Source: Bifiguratus adelaidae
Lineage: Eukaryota; Mucoromycota; Endogonomycetes; Endogonales
Reading direction: 5' to 3'
Assembly (NCBI GenBank): GCA_002261195.1
Contig: MVBO01000031.1
Location: 77,987 to 101,849, forward strand
DNA length: 23,863 nt
The translations under genes were made by a program, and so were the position numbers. Shown one piece after another: positions 22,804-23,863 of this stretch; the stretch's first letter is position 1, and every line of letters starts with the position of its first letter. Below the pieces are notes generated by a model that made no database searches, had not been told where the DNA came from, and worked only from the letters and a program-made list of their open reading frames with translations.

Positions 22804-23863
22804 ATGGTGTTGGACTCCTCCGAGGGGGAAAAGGCCTCCGTTGACCTGGTGACCGCACAAGAGTACCTTGATAGACAAGCTGCTCTCGAAAAAGAGGCAG
22901 CCGAAGTCTTACCTGGCAAGTTTGACCGGTGCACATTCGAACTAGGGTACATTCGTCAGTCCGTCTATGCTTGCAAGACATGTTCGCCCTCTTCTCGACA
23001 AAGCGACCTTAGTCCATCCGGCATGTGCTATAGTTGCTCTATATCGTGTCACGGTGACCATGATGTCGTCGAGTTATTTGCAAAGCGGACTTTTCGATGT
23101 GATTGCGGGGTCAAGACCAAGTTTGATTCGGTGCCTTGTCAACTCTCGACAAGTGAAAAAGAAGGCAAAGAGAATGACAAGAATACATACGACCATAACT
23201 ACTGGGGAAGGTTTTGTTGGTATGTAGTGAGCTTTTGTCGCATGTGGCGCTCCGTTCATGACAGCGAACTAGGTGCGATTTTGACTATGATCCAGAGAAG
23301 GAAGAGCAGACCATGTTTCAAGTAGGTTAAGCATACACCAGTCATGACCGTCTGACATCTGCTGGACTTTAGTGTGTCTTATGTGAGGATTGGTATCATG
23401 AGAATTGTATCGGCAAGGTTCCCTCGCACGGTGTATTCGATGACTACATTTGCCGATCATGTACAACGCGCTATCCATTCATCATCAACCCACAAAGTGA
23501 TAAGTTCTTGCTGGGGGTCTCTGACAAACAAGCAGGCGATGTAAAGGAGTCAAAAATGAGCAACATCTTGTTTCCAGCAGCGAGAAAACATCGTGGCGAG
23601 AATCATGTTGAGGCAAAGGCAGAAGTGGAGGTAATTCAGTCAGTGAACTCGGATACATCACCGGCAACCGTGTCGGATGAGCCAAACGCAAAGCGCATCA
23701 AGCTGGAACAGGATATCAAGGATGAAGGTGATGATACACCGAATTCTGCGCATGGTAAGTCTCTCATTTCGTATCACTATTCTGCAGACCCATTCATCCC
23801 TACTCTCAGATGGTATCGACTCGACAAAGAGATACGATTTGTTCCTCAAAGAGTTATGGCGGG
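22804..23863 (+). CDS. UBR7: UBR7 (UBR-box and PHD-finger E3 ligase), N-terminal part
   Basis: Exons 22804-23219, 23273-23321, 23373-23754 and 23810 to the window edge are visible; the 3' end is outside. The UBR box (YACKTCSP ... GMCYSCSISCHGDHDVVELF, then KRTFRCDCG) supplies the Cys/His zinc ligands. After NTYDHNYWGRFCWC comes the atypical PHD part, FQCVLCEDWYHENCIGKV and DDYICRSCTTRYPF. An acidic, Lys-rich linker follows (EPNAKRIKLEQDIKDEG), then KRYDLFLKELWR at the edge. UBR7 proteins are nuclear; the human one is a histone H2B ubiquitin ligase, and the fission yeast relative is Mlo2. I chose ATG 22804 (ataaccATGG) because family similarity starts at ASVDLVTAQEYLDRQ; the same frame is open from ATG 22642, which would add 54 unfamiliar residues and leave only 25 bp after the preceding stop. 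Confidence 0.9.

Overview
The window looks like nuclear DNA of an early-diverging filamentous fungus, most likely Mucoromycota; a basidiomycete is less likely but not excluded. The reasons are: very short introns (about 43-115 nt, mostly 45-65), intergenic gaps often under 120 bp, and a gene set combining a Dicer, a fused BIO3-BIO1 biotin gene, a DHX35-type spliceosomal helicase, UBR7, a Topors-like RING protein and a BLOC-1 pallidin subunit, several of which are missing in budding yeasts. The species cannot be named from the sequence alone. I reconstructed 66 introns by hand from conserved protein frames; all are GT-AG except one GC-AG intron.

Layout, left to right: the 3' end of a Gag1-like clamp (DUF4050-type) gene (+, 1-350); a membrane-anchored SGNH/GDSL hydrolase-like gene (+, 416-1520); an intronless Topors-like RING E3 gene (+, 1628-2575); a 391-bp gap with a CAAGTG cluster; a 14-exon DHX35 helicase (+, 2967-5735); an 8-exon BIO3-BIO1 bifunctional biotin gene (+, 5807-8527); BLOC1S6/pallidin (-, 9398-8606); the 22-exon CAF-1 large subunit (+, 9514-13090); a 6-exon Dicer starting only 34 bp after the CAF-1 stop (+, 13125-17917); an 11-exon Dal5/Tna1-type MFS transporter (-, 20128-18012); a 1.2-kb divergent intergenic region with a 14-bp CRE-type palindrome and two stress-element cores; an intronless Old Yellow Enzyme-type oxidoreductase (+, 21357-22616); and the 5' part of UBR7 (+, 22804 to the window end).

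The genes do not form a metabolic cluster. They are mainly housekeeping nuclear functions (splicing, chromatin assembly, ubiquitin ligation, RNA interference) with a few metabolic and transport genes. The tightest functional neighbourhood is CAF-1 plus Dicer: replication-coupled chromatin assembly and small-RNA production head to tail with almost no spacer, with Dicer then converging on the transporter. I saw no mobile elements, viral fossils, tRNA or rRNA genes, or CRISPR arrays, and nothing that I would call a new biological system. The best leads are the CAF-1/Dicer arrangement, an SGNH-like protein lacking the usual nucleophile serine, and some splicing and promoter oddities.
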